DNA of 64,000 bases from Trissonchulus latispiculum (Eukaryota; Nematoda; Enoplea; Enoplida; Ironidae): the NCBI GenBank assembly GCA_030248195.1, contig JASAND010026628.1, forward strand, positions 1 through 64,000, given 5' to 3'. Position numbers and translations under genes: made by a program. Of the stretch, positions 1 through 10,897 are shown piece by piece (position 1 is the first letter of the stretch; each line of letters opens with the position of its first letter). The notes under the pieces were generated by a model. It had not been told where the DNA came from, made no database searches, and worked only from the letters and a program-made list of their open reading frames with translations.

Positions 1-3000
1 TACTTGTACTTGATCACCGTCATCTTCGCCACGAAGACATAGGTGGCCTTTGGTTAGCTGTTGCCTCTGACGTGATTTCTTTCCACTGAGCTCGATCTGC
101 TGCCAATGTTTTAACGGTGTCATTCCAGTTGAAACGGCCAAGGGTATACAGACTCATTGGCCCCTTGAGATCTTCATGGACATTCTTTTCCCAGGTTTGC
201 CGTTGTCGTCCTGGCCTGGCACGCCAGGTAGGAGGGACGGTCGAGAAGAAACACCGGTAAGGGAGGCGTCTCTGGTCCATTCGGGCAACATGTCCAAGCC
301 ATCGCAGCCGACATTTCCTCAGTCGTGCTTCCAATGGAGGTCTATTCCCAGCACGAGATCTGAGTTCAATATTAGTGACATGGTCAGCAAGCCTTAATCC
401 AAGAATACGACGCAGACATCCATTTTCAAAAACCTCCAGTTTACGGATATCGGAGCTGCGTAAGGGTGTTGTTTCCAGCCCGTAAAGCAGTACCGACATG
501 ACCATGCTATCGAAAACGCGTAGCTTGGTGCGTACGGATATTTCTCGTCGGCGCCACAGGCAGTTATACAGGGTGTTGAAGACAGCCAGAGCTCTGCCAA
601 CTCTACAGTCTATTTCTGCCGTGGGTTCACCATTTGGAGAGATCTGGCAGCCGAGGTACTGGAAGGCACCACTTTTTCAATAATGTCATGGCCAACTGAG
701 AGTCCTTGTTGATGCGCTGCGGAAGTAATGTACTTGCATTTGCCCGCGTTCAGCTTAAGACCAATCGGATCGCTATGCTGTATCACTCGGTCTATAAGTT
801 GCTGCATCGCAGGTTCGTTGGACGCCAAAATTGCTATGTCATCAGCATATTCTAAGTCGGCCAATACGTCATTTTCACTGATCACAACGCCGTCTTCCGG
901 CTGCACAGTTTTGGACATGGCTCTGTCAACGGCGCGTAAAAATAATAGAGGAGACAGTACATCTCCTTGTCTAACACCAGTCGTGACAGCAAATGGGTCG
1001 CTTACGTCGCCATATATGCGAACCCTTGTAGTAGAGTTGTTGTACATGTTTCTGATCAGGTTGATGTACAGAGATGGAATTCCGCAGGCGGCCAAGAGTT
1101 TCCACAGGGAAGCTCGATCGATGCTGTCAAAGGCAGCAGAAAAGTCCAGGAATGCAGTAATTGTTGGTTGGCTATACCGATGCCGACGTTCAAGCACCTG
1201 GCGCAACGCGAAGATTTGGTCAACGGTGCCGCGTCCTTTGCGGAAGCCAGCCTGGTTCTCCCTAGTTTCAGAGTCCAATTTGTTGCTGAGCCTCTCCAAA
1301 ATCACAATTGACAGAATCTTTCCCGCAACTGGAAGGAGTGATATTCCACGGTAGCTTTTGCAGAGACGCCTGTTCCCTTTTTTAAAGACGGGGACAAGGA
1401 TCGCCTCTTGCCACCTTTTGGGTGTTTGTTGACTGCGCCAAATGGACTGAAATATTTCCGCCAGTTTAGGAACAATAACGGGGGCAGCAACCTTGTAAAT
1501 CTCCGCGGGCAAGCCATCAGGGCCTGCTGCTTTGCCTCGTTTCAGTGCTCTGATAGCTTTAAGGATTTCTTCATGTGACGGTGGATGGGTTGGGATGTCA
1601 TCTGACTCTGCCACGGTGTCAGCTAACATGTCAAGTTCGACATCTGCCGTCGCAGGGGTAGGGCGGTTTAGTAGCTGAGAGTAGTAGCTCGCCCACTGTT
1701 TTACTCTTTCAGATTTGGATCGAATTGGTTGACCAGCGTCGTCCAAAATGCTTTCGCTGACTGTTGGCCGTCGACCAGTTGAATCTCTTAGCAGAGAGAA
1801 TAGCTTCCTGCTGTTACCAGTGGCCGCTGCTCTTTCCATGTTCTCAGCTGTTGTTCTCCACATGCGTTCCTTATCGGCTTTCAGAGAGGCTCGTACTTGC
1901 TTTGTTAGCTCCTTCCGTCTAGACGGGTTAGCGGCCTTGCGTTTTTGCTCTGAAAGCGAGATTGTCGTTTCGCTTAAAGGGATTGTCCTTGGTTTTGGGC
2001 CTCTGAAGCCGATAACCTCCGCCGCTGTTTCCTTCAGGGCACACTCTACCCCTTCCCAAGCTTCATCTGGATCGTCGGAGTTCGCCAGCGCACTGAACCT
2101 GTTTGCCAGTCTGACTGAGAAACGATTTGATACGGCGACGTCAGCGAGGAGGTCGATATTCAGTTTCTTCTGGCAATTGAAGCGTTGGTGTGAAGCTCTT
2201 AGACGAAGCTTGATTCGAGCCAGTACCAGCTCATGGTCGCTGGGCAGGCTGGTTCCGCGGTGGACTCGCACATTTTGGACAGAGGATGACCATCGTTGGC
2301 GGGCAAGTATATAGTCAATCAGCTTAGAAGAGTTTCCAGCGTTGCTATACCACGTTAGCCTATGGCAGGGCTTGTGCTGGAAAAACGTGTTCATCAGCTT
2401 CAGTTGGTAATTAGCAGCGAAGCTGGCTAGTCGCAGTCCGTTGTCGTTCATTATTCCACTTCCAAAGCATCCGAAGGTCCGTTCCCATCCTGATCTGTCA
2501 GTGCCAACCTCAGCGTTGAAGTCACCAAGGACAAGCATCACATCCGATTTAGGACAGTCTTGGATGATGGTACTGAGACGGAGGTAGAAATTGTTCTTCT
2601 CTTGGGAGTTTGATACTTCGGTTGGAGCATAGCAGGCCACTACAGATACATTTTGAAATTGCCCACGGAATCGGGCAATCATTATCCTTTCGCTGATCGA
2701 TTCCACGCTAAGAAGCGCCTTGCTGGCCTTGTTGGACACCACTATTGCTACACCTTCAGTTCTGTTGATGTCATGCCCGCTGTGATGGATTGTGTAGGTT
2801 TCGTTGTCAGCAGTCAGCTTTATTGATCCGATGTTTGGGATTCTGGCTTCCGTTATGCAGGCAATGTCGACACTGAGCGCCTCTAGGTCACGCACGAGCA
2901 GATTCTGGCGGTCTAGAGAGGAGATGGTGTTCACGTTCCAGGTAGCTATTCTCAATTCACAGTCGGTTGATAGTACGTTTGGATCTTCTGTGTCCAGAAG

Positions 3001-3430
3001 GTTGATCAATTGTCTGGTCAGTATTTGATCATCTTCGGTAGAACCATCGAAATTAGTAGAAGTAGAAAGGTTTGAGATATCCATATAGCATAGAGCCTCA
3101 GGGAAAGATAAGGGACCACCAGGCGGAGCCCTGGAGCGCCATGGCTACCCAGTATACACACCGCTTAGAACTGGACTAACCTCGCCAGCCATTCATCCTC
3201 TAGGCGCGGGGACCCAGGATTGAGGGAATCACAGATTCAGTTCGCTAAACCAAAGGATACTCGGCTAGATCTGACTGCACGTCGCCACTGCGCAGCCGGA
3301 CTTTTATTCGTGGTTTGTCACCCACTAGTCTCTGGACCGGTTATAGCGCCGGTTACCCGCTGAGAACCCACCATCAAAGAAACAGCTCGGCATTTTGTGA
3401 GAAGTACGGTTCGAGACTGACCGCACCCCA
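1..3430 (-). mobile_element. RTE-like LINE, near full length, cut by window edge
   Basis: A non-LTR retrotransposon lies on the minus strand with its 3' end at the left edge. It has one long reading region (endonuclease then reverse transcriptase) and no separate upstream ORF. About 340 bases upstream of the first ATG (3085-3430) look like its 5' leader, and nothing else is seen there. The 3' end shows short TGATCAAGTACAAGTA-like sequence rather than poly(A), as in RTE-type elements. Clade assignment comes from overall RT character only and could be another APE-type clade. Confidence 0.8.
20..3084 (-). pseudogene. LINE endonuclease-reverse transcriptase, one frameshift
   Basis: This encodes the protein that nicks target DNA and copies the element RNA (target-primed reverse transcription). 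The main frame (3084-610, 824 codons) starts with an exonuclease-endonuclease-phosphatase domain from about residue 44 (RIATWNVNTI), with GDFNAEVG near 186 and SDHELVLARI before residue 300. The RT domain follows: GKAAGPDGLPAEIYK, NQAGFRKGRG, FLDFSAAFDSID, and the catalytic YADD near residue 746. The frame breaks near 660-690. The conserved C-terminal part (RWLGHVARM) resumes in a second frame that ends at 20. One small indel is the only clear lesion, so the copy is young. The ATG at 3084 is the first in frame upstream of the endonuclease. Confidence 0.88.
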
Positions 3431-4120
3431 CCGGCTCCTCTGATGGTGGAGGAGCCCCCCAGAAGTTGAGAATTTTTTGCAGTCTAGACATAAAAGCATT
3501 TTTACCACTTTTTGCTGTTTCAAAGGATCATAGTTGTCTTCTGGCTGGCGCCCTGGTTTACCAGATAAGGTGTATTTATTATAACTCAAGTTGATAAAAT
3601 TCAAACTAAGCAACGCAACGTAGCTATGATAAAGCGGGGGTCTGGGAGCGGTAGCCGCCAGCTGAAAGCTAGAGCTCTTTTTAAAAAGTGACACCAGTTT
3701 GAAATAGGGTTTTTTGAAAATCGGACCTGCGTAAATTTTGCGTATTTTTGTTTTCAAGTGCGTATTTTTATTTCCGACTGCGTAAAATTACAAAAATCGC
3801 TTCTCAACGTTATAAACGTTCTTTTTGTTCAAGAAGTAGAATTATTTTCGAAGACATTTGATATTTTCGAAAAATGGTTTAAAATTTTTGAAAATTTCTC
3901 CAAAAATTCGCTAATTTTTCATTGCTTTGTCTGAAATGTAAAAGAATATCCGGATATGTTAGATATTTTTCTCAAATCAAATATTATCCGGATACTAAAA
4001 TTTTGCTAATATTGTGCATAATAGCGGTGGGCTCAGGATATTAAGCGCCTATCGCTAATATGCCCACTAAAATGCAGAAACTCCATGATTTGATGCATGA
4101 AGTCATGCGAAAGCAGAAAC

Positions 4121-4155
<35 letters not shown>

Positions 4156-4736
4156 ATTTTTGTTTTTTCTGCTTTTCTCCTTTCTGCTTCTTAATTTTGC
4201 GGACTTTCGAAACCTGACGGGGGCGCCCCTCCAGCCCCCTTGGGTGCTCCCGAGTTGGGCCTCGGCAGCCAAACTTATGTGAAGTTTTGGGTGATTGTTT
4301 TTGTGAGCATAGCTATATATAATTCATCAATGTTACACTGTATGCTATTCGGCGGGCGTCAGAAATATATACTTAACGACAAGTTCGCAAACTCAGGATT
4401 CCTATTCGCAAACTCAGGATTTTTAACAGCCTAAAAACCACTTAAAATTAGTTATTTTTAGCGAGCAATTTTTACACAAAAATCAAATTTCGAAAAAAAT
4501 ATTCCAAAAATAGGCCCCCTTTTTGGGCGAGCCCCCATGTAGCCCCCCATAAAAATTCCAAGAAATACGTTAGTTGTTTTTGTGGTAGCTTTTGCATAAA
4601 ATTTTCTTCCAGTTAGAGCTGAAATCTAGCTGCGTCAGGACAAATTTCATTTTGCGTCACGCCAAAAAGTTTGCGTTATGACACAGCCCCTGACGCAAAA
4701 ACCTATGCTTTGTAGGAATAAAGCCGAAAATTTTGC
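3431..4736. repeat. Degenerate repeat copy and AT-rich spacer
   Basis: No gene is seen. 3436-3760 is a shortened copy of the family at 22784-23860: it has the CCCCCCAGAAGTTGAGAA block, a second GGGGGTCTGGGAGCGG block near 3637, and the end phrase AAAATCGGACCTG near 3717. 3780-4736 is AT-rich, with an (AT)n microsatellite at 4124-4152. Confidence 0.55.
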
Positions 4737-4740
4737 TTAA

Positions 4741-5750
4741 GGTGGTGGTATCCTTTTGTGCAGTGCATTTGTCGTTATTTTTGAAACGCTATAACTTTCG
4801 CAATTTTGGGAGTTGGAAAGAGCTTTATACATCGTTTTAAAGCTTATAATCTGTACATTCACATGAGCGTACGAAACCAGCAAAATTAGCACAAAACTAG
4901 CAAAGATTTTCTGGCATATTGACTTCTGACAGGCTAAATATAGACAAAAATTTTTGAACATGGATTTCTCAAAACTGTAGAATCGCCCAAAATTTTTTCT
5001 TGTGTCATGATATGAAGGACATATGCGCCGAGGGTCATTTTTTGGATTTGGCTCAACAAGCCTTAATACTCCAGAAAATCCATCAAATGTTCGGTGACAC
5101 GAAATTTCGCAACTTTGTATTCAGTTTTCTCGCAACTGGAGAAGTTTTAGCTCAAACCAAGAAAAATGTCCCTCCGCAATAGTGCGCATTTTCATTCTGG
5201 TGAAAATCTCCGGAATCTGTTGAGTAGTTTTTGAGAAATCGATGTTTAAAACAAAATAATCGCAGTTTTTGCCAAAATGGTTTTTCGGCCAAATCTCTAG
5301 CTTAAAGCAACGAAGCCCGCTAATAGGCACTGATAAAATGGGCAATTAGACCGCTTATCGATTGAGTATAAATAACCGAAAATTGTTCGTATGATTTAGC
5401 TGTGATTTTGAAAAAACCGATTTTTTTCAAAAGCAGCCGTTTTTTGACCCCAAAAATCGGTTTTGGCTTATACTGACTTAACCACTAGAGATACATAGCT
5501 CAAAGGTTGTAAAAGCAAAAATGTTCGTTTTTGTACCCTCTTTCCATCCATAACAACCAATCTGATGTATCGACTACCTACTGAAAGTATAATGCCAAAA
5601 ACCGAAAATTTCTCATCTTTTCACCTAAAAATGTGGGACTGGTCCGAGAACGTTAACGAGCACCAAAATAGCATATTTGGAAAGTTTCATCTACTTTTAT
5701 AAAGAATTGAGGTCTCTAGGGTCAAATTTACACAAAAGGAAACCACCACC
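4741..5750. mobile_element. TTAA-flanked MITE, family A, copy 1
   Basis: A non-coding 1010-bp element has inverted ends GGTGGTGGTATCCTTTTGTG and CACAAAAGGAAACCACCACC. It is flanked on each side by TTAA (4737-4740 and 5751-5754), the target duplication typical of piggyBac-like transposition. The ends do not match the usual piggyBac CCC start, so the superfamily is open. A second copy lies in opposite orientation at 44455-45461. The short ORFs inside are not conserved between the two copies. Confidence 0.8.
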
Positions 5751-6023
5751 TTAAATAAATTTAGATACATCTTCACTGTTGACTTTAGAAGAAGGGTTGC
5801 TTGAACAGACTACACCAATATTCTAGTACTTTCAAAGGACAAACATATTTAATTAGCAGCATCTAGTTTGCTTTCCTTTCATCGGGTTAATTTTTCTTAT
5901 TTCCGTTCCGAATCCTGACGGGGCATGCGGCCGCACGCCCCGCATGCCCCCTGGCTGCGCCCCTGACTGATGCTTATAGATATATATATATCTATATCTA
6001 TGCTTATATATATGCTTATATAT

Positions 6024-6255
6024 AGCCGCAAGTGTTTGAACCAAGTCTGGCAGAGGTCGCATGCACTACTAATATAGGAATTTAATGTGTTTTTACGTGT
6101 ACATATGATAACTGGAAAATGTTGGAATTAGCACGAGAGTGTATTTTATTTATTTCTTTAATATTGGACGGGCTTCTGTTTTTGTTCACTTCATCCCAGA
6201 AATAAATTCCGAAAAAGGAAAAATAGTGGTACGTAAACTAACTTGTTTCTATAAT
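6024..6255. repeat. Terminal direct repeat, left copy
   Basis: Left copy of the 232-bp repeat, starting AGCCGCAAGTG and ending TTTCTATAAT. The right copy at 10656-10887 looks identical by eye. Confidence 0.85.
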
Positions 6256-6904
6256 TGTTTTGAGTGAACGGGTTAGGGTACTTGTAGAGTTTTTACTCTC
6301 GTCCCTTTCCTTACCACTCTAGCGCGGCTGCGCTCTATTTTCCGTATACGTAATTATTACCGCTTACCAATTTTCTTTCTCTAAATAGAGTAAAGTTTTT
6401 CGATTCCATCGTACCTAAATCTATCCTCCTAATTTTTCTGGTTTATTTCTTCCTTTTTCATGATAATCGCGAAAAATTTATGTGCTATATGCTTCATAAT
6501 TTTGAAAGTATATAATTCCTTCTATACTCTCTTCCATACTAACGGGTTTTAAGAAAACAAAGTTTTTGTAAAATTGGTCTCTCCTAGCTCTTTACCCCAC
6601 CCTTTTACGACTTATAGTCGTACTAAAGTATTTTACGACTGTCGTCGTACTAAAGTCTTTACGACCTATGTCGTACTAAAGTATATCTACGTACTATTGA
6701 AGCCGTACTAATACTTACTAATTCTTACTCTAGCCTAAAGTGTATGTTTTGGGAATTATCTATGTATTAGCATTGAACTAACATTGAATATATAAATGTA
6801 TTATATTTTGAATGAGAATAGCTTTGTCATGTCTGCAGAATCTATCGAGTTCCTGCTTTCTGAGTACGTTTCAAAAATATTATTTAAGGAAGCAGCAGTG
6901 AAAT
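6256..6904. repeat. AT-rich spacer with 28-bp tandem repeat
   Basis: No gene. Three copies of a roughly 28-bp unit (TTTTACGAC..GTCGTACTAAAGT) lie at about 6602-6690. 6800-6904 is a fragment of the 240-bp tandem repeat that resumes after the LINE. Confidence 0.6.
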
Positions 6905-9900
6905 TTAGTTAGTTAGTTAGTTTATTCCCAACCAAAAACAGAATTATCAAAACAAAATTAACAAGAAACTATAGCAAAGCGGCAACAAATATACCAAACC
7001 GGAAAAAAAAGAAAAGTGTCTAAACACATTCTAATGTACGTGGCAAAGTATTGACAGGAGGGAAGGGATCAGGGCTGGGCCGATTGCACGGCCACTAACG
7101 CCCGGCCCCTAATGAAGTTATGAAAAGAAACAGTAGCAAGTCGGTTTTTGAATTCCACTATATTTACAGCATTAACGATTTGTTCATCAAGAGAGTTCCA
7201 TATAGGAATTATTCGATTTGCGAAAAAATGCTTACGAATATCTAAGTTTGCACGTTTCCACATTAATTTGTAAGAATGACCTCTAGTACTTAAAGTAGGA
7301 GTAAATTCAAAGAACTCTGAAAAACTTAAGTCGACTAAACCATGGAGCATTTTGTAAACAAAAATTATATCTTTAATAATCCGTCTTTCCTCCAAAGAGG
7401 GAAGGTTTAAAATTTTCAAACGTTCATGATAAGGTAGGGTGGAAATCCCTGGCAATCGTCTAGTAAATAACCGTTGTACTCGTTCTATTAAATCAATGTC
7501 TTTAAGCAGAAAAGGTGACCATACTTCAGAGCCATACTCTAACTTAGGACGAACATATGTTTTATAAATTTTTAGTAAAAATTCCCTATTACGCGAATGG
7601 AAGGCAGAGTATATTAAATTTACCTTTTTAAACCCAGATTTTGCTATTTCTTCGCAGTGTTTTGAAAAATGTAAATTTTTTGATAAAACTATTCCTAAAT
7701 CAGTAAAACTATTTGTGGCTTCCAGATTTGAATTTCCAAGACGATACACATTTTCTGGATTTTTGTTACCAAGATGCATGACAAAACATTTTGAGGCAGC
7801 GAGCTTTAATTGTCTCGTATTCGCCCATTCATAGACTCTATTCAGTTCTGCTTGAATGTCAACAAAATTATTAAAGTTAGAGTTATAGGCTATAAAAATT
7901 TTTGCATCATCTGCGTAAAGTCTGATTTTTAACTTGTCTAAAACAGTAGAAATATCATTTATATAAATTAAGAAAAGCAGGGGGCCCAAGATACTACCTT
8001 GGGGTACTCCAGAAGCAACATTAGAAGTAGTAGAGCGACAGTTGCAAATTTCAACAAATTGTTTCCTATTGGAAAGATAATTTTCAATCCAGGCTAATAG
8101 TTTTCCATCGATGCCTATGGATCTGAGAATTTGAAGCAGTTTTGCATGAGATACAGTATCAAATGCTTTAGCAATATCTAAGAAAATTACATCAATCATT
8201 AATTTATTATCAAGAGCATCAGTCCAAAGATTATACGTTTCCAGTAATTGGCTAACAGTTGATCTGTATTTGCGAAAACCAAATTGAGCGGGGCTTAATA
8301 TTCTATTTGCCTCAAGATAACGAATTAATTCATTTGCGACGACAGACTCCATATTTTTATCACTACTACATAGCAAACTAACAGGTCTATAATTTTCAAA
8401 AGAACTTTTTGACAATTTTTTATGGATTGGAATAACTTTTCCAAGCTTCCAATCATCCGGGATTTCTGAGAGTTCGAACGATTTTTGAAAAATAAGAAAT
8501 AAAGGCTTAGCTAACACTTGAGCAAGTTTTATAAGAAGAGCTTGCGGTATATATACCGTCTGGACCCGTGCTATATTTAATTGGCATCTTCTTTAAGTTA
8601 TTGTAAACTTCTTCGACACTAAAATTTAAGTCAGTGATTTTAGTTTGACGATGAGGTAAATCTTGCAATGCAATACCATTATCTTCAGTAAAAACAGAGA
8701 CGAAAAATTCGTTGAAATGTTTGGCTTTTTCTGTATCATCAGTGATTGTTACACTATCTTTAACCATTAACGGAATATCAGACACTGGGTGGAGACGGGT
8801 ACGGATGTACCGCCAAAATTTGGAATCTCTAGGAGAAGAGAGCAGACTTTGTTCATTTTTATACAAGTCTGTTCTTTTCGCTTTTCTAGCTAATTTTGAG
8901 GCTACTTGCCATTTTTGCTTGTTAACAGAATTTGGAATTTGTTTATAATTTTGATGCAGTTTGCGTTGACGTCTATGTAGCTTGACTGTATTGACCGACC
9001 AGGAAAAATTTTTACTAGCCGAACTACATAACGGAACAAACTGCCGAATTGCATCAAAAATTTTTGTCTTAAAAATAATCCAAATTTGGTTTACATCATT
9101 TACATTGAAGCACTCAACCCAGTTTATGGCATTCAAGTAAGCCGCCATTTGTCTGTAGTTAGCTCGCTTAAAATTATAAGATTTATTAATTATCGACTTC
9201 TTCGGTTGAATATAAAAAGGTCCCATTAATCCTTTAATTTCAATATGGTCAGACTTTATAAATGGCTCAGAAAAATTAAGATTTGACATCAAAAGCGAAT
9301 TTGAGGTAAAGACTAAATCAAGAATGTTTCCACGAGTGTGAGTAGGTTCATTTACGCATTGTGTTAAACCTAACTCTAATATTGCTGTATGAAAATTTGT
9401 TTCATTTGTTGGCATATGATTGGTTGATTTCCAGTCAAGAAGGGGATAGTTAAAATCTCCGAAAATAAATACTGTTTTCGCGTTGGACAAATTTTGACGC
9501 AATTTCATAATTAATTCATTTGTAGATTCAGTTTTGTCAGCCGAAGGAGTTCTGTAACAGACACAAATACGAATGCTGTCTCTTTTGGTTACAAATATAT
9601 CACAAAAAACAGCTTCAAAGAATCTATTGGTCACAACTTCTAGAATTCTGGAATTATACCGTTTCGGTATTAGCATAAGAACCCCACCTCCCGCTCCTTT
9701 CCTCCAACAATCATCGCCACGAACAATGTCATGAGTTAGACAGATAGTATCCAAGATTGCATCAGGTAGTTCAGCAGTTAACCAGGTTTCTGTCAAAAAG
9801 AAAAAGTGGTCCTTTTTCTGAGACACTTCAAAGCAAACCTCAGCAATCTTAGATTTGATACTACGTATATTCAAGAAAACAAATGGAAACAAACAAGAAA
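6905..9900 (-). mobile_element. CR1/Jockey-like LINE
   Basis: A non-LTR element on the minus strand, inserted into the 240-bp tandem repeat. Its 3' end is a (CTAA)n tail at 6905-6925 in place of poly(A). The short sequence AAATTT occurs at both junctions (near 6902 and 9905) and may be part of the target duplication. Only the endonuclease-RT ORF is present; there is no gag-like first ORF, so it is 5'-truncated or lacked one. 6926-7068 is the 3' untranslated region. Confidence 0.8.
7069..9892 (-). pseudogene. LINE endonuclease-reverse transcriptase, 4-bp insertion
   Basis: The first part (9892-8507) encodes an APE-type endonuclease from residue 4 (FVFLNIRSIKSKIAEV), with FGDFNYPLLDW in the middle and KSDHIEIKG towards its end, then a linker and the first RT motif (STGPDGI). 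The second part (8517-7069) continues with YRPVSLLCSSDK, FRKYRSTVSQ, FLDIAKAFDTVSH, GVPQGSILGPLLFLIYIND and the catalytic YADD. The two parts are offset by a single lesion at about 8545, an extra TATA in a TATATATA run directly after the GPDGI motif. Everything else is open, so the copy is young. RT character fits CR1/Jockey elements of invertebrates. Confidence 0.88.
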
Positions 9901-10520
9901 CAAGAAAGAAAATTTGTTAATTTCATTCTGTTAAAATGTCATGTTTCATGTTTTAAATCTTTTAATTATCGAAATATTAGGGAATTGTCCAATTTCTTAC
10001 CCTACCCATTGTTAACAGTTTTCAAAATGAGAAAATTTTTCATATTTTGGAACGAGAATAGTTTTTGTCTTGTCTTCAGAATCTATCGAATTCCTGCTTT
10101 CTGACTACTTATCAAAAATAACTTAAGGAAACGGAAACGGTAAATCCAATTTGTTAATTTCATTCTTTTAGAATTTCATGTCTCATGTTTTGAAATGTTT
10201 TAATTAACGAAATATTAGGGAATTGTCCTATTTCTTACACTTTGTTAACAGTTTTCAAAATGAGAAATGTTTCATATTTCGGAACGAGAATAGTTTTTGT
10301 CTTGTCTTCAGAATCTATCGAGTTCCTCCTTTCTGAGTATATACTTATCAAAAATATATATATATATAATTTAATGAAACGGTGATGAAATTTATTAATT
10401 TCATTCTGTTAGAATTTCATGTTTTAAATATTTTAATTATCGAAATATTAGGGAATTGTCCAATTTCTTACCCTACCCATTGTTAACAGTTTTCAAAATG
10501 AAAAATTTTTTCATATTTTG
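9901..10520. repeat. 240-bp tandem repeat, about 2.6 units
   Basis: Units start near 9906, 10145 and 10389 with AATTTSTTAATTTCATTC-like sequence, and each contains GGGAATTGTCCAATTTCTTA and AACGAGAATAGTTTTTGTC. A further fragment lies at 6800-6904 beyond the LINE, so the LINE split the array. There is no coding content. Confidence 0.75.
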
Positions 10521-10655
10521 GATGTCATATATGTTTGTTCACCACACTAATGACACTTTATGAGGCGACTGGCGGCGAAACTATTTTTCACTTATTTTGT
10601 AAAAGATTTTTCCAAAGCATCCTAAAGAACTTAGTTCTACACTTCTCCACTGATG

Positions 10656-10887
10656 AGCCGCAAGTGTTTGAACCAAGTCTGGCAGAGGTCGCATGCACTA
10701 CTAATATAGGAATTTAATGTGTTTTTACGTGTACATATGATAACTGGAAAATGTTGGAATTAGCACGAGAGTGTATTTTATTTATTTCTTTAATATTGGA
10801 CGGGCTTCTGTTTTTGTTCACTTCATCCCAGAAATAAATTCCGAAAAAGGAAAAATAGTGGTACGTAAACTAACTTGTTTCTATAAT
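10656..10887. repeat. Terminal direct repeat, right copy
   Basis: Right copy of the 232-bp repeat, followed by GCTTATAGAT, which mirrors the left flank. Confidence 0.85.
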
Positions 10888-10897
10888 GCTTATAGAT

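Larger units (their letters stand above)
6024..10887. mobile_element. Unclassified element with 232-bp terminal direct repeats
   Basis: Identical-looking 232-bp direct repeats (6024-6255 and 10656-10887) bound the region. The outer flanks match at 9 of 10 bases (GCTTATATAT at 6014-6023, GCTTATAGAT at 10888-10897), as expected for a target duplication. The repeats do not begin TG or end CA, so they are not ordinary LTRs. No coding region belongs to the element itself. The interior holds a roughly 28-bp tandem repeat (about 6600-6690), a roughly 240-bp tandem repeat and an inserted CR1-like LINE. It may be a non-autonomous terminal-repeat retrotransposon or a Penelope-like derivative. Confidence 0.6.

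Noticed and set aside
5000..5345. Overlapping short ORFs as genes
   Set aside because: They lie within a MITE whose other copy (44455-45461) does not preserve the frames.
10643..10680. CTGATGAG next to the 232-bp repeat as a hammerhead ribozyme
   Set aside because: No GAAA core or stem II follows.
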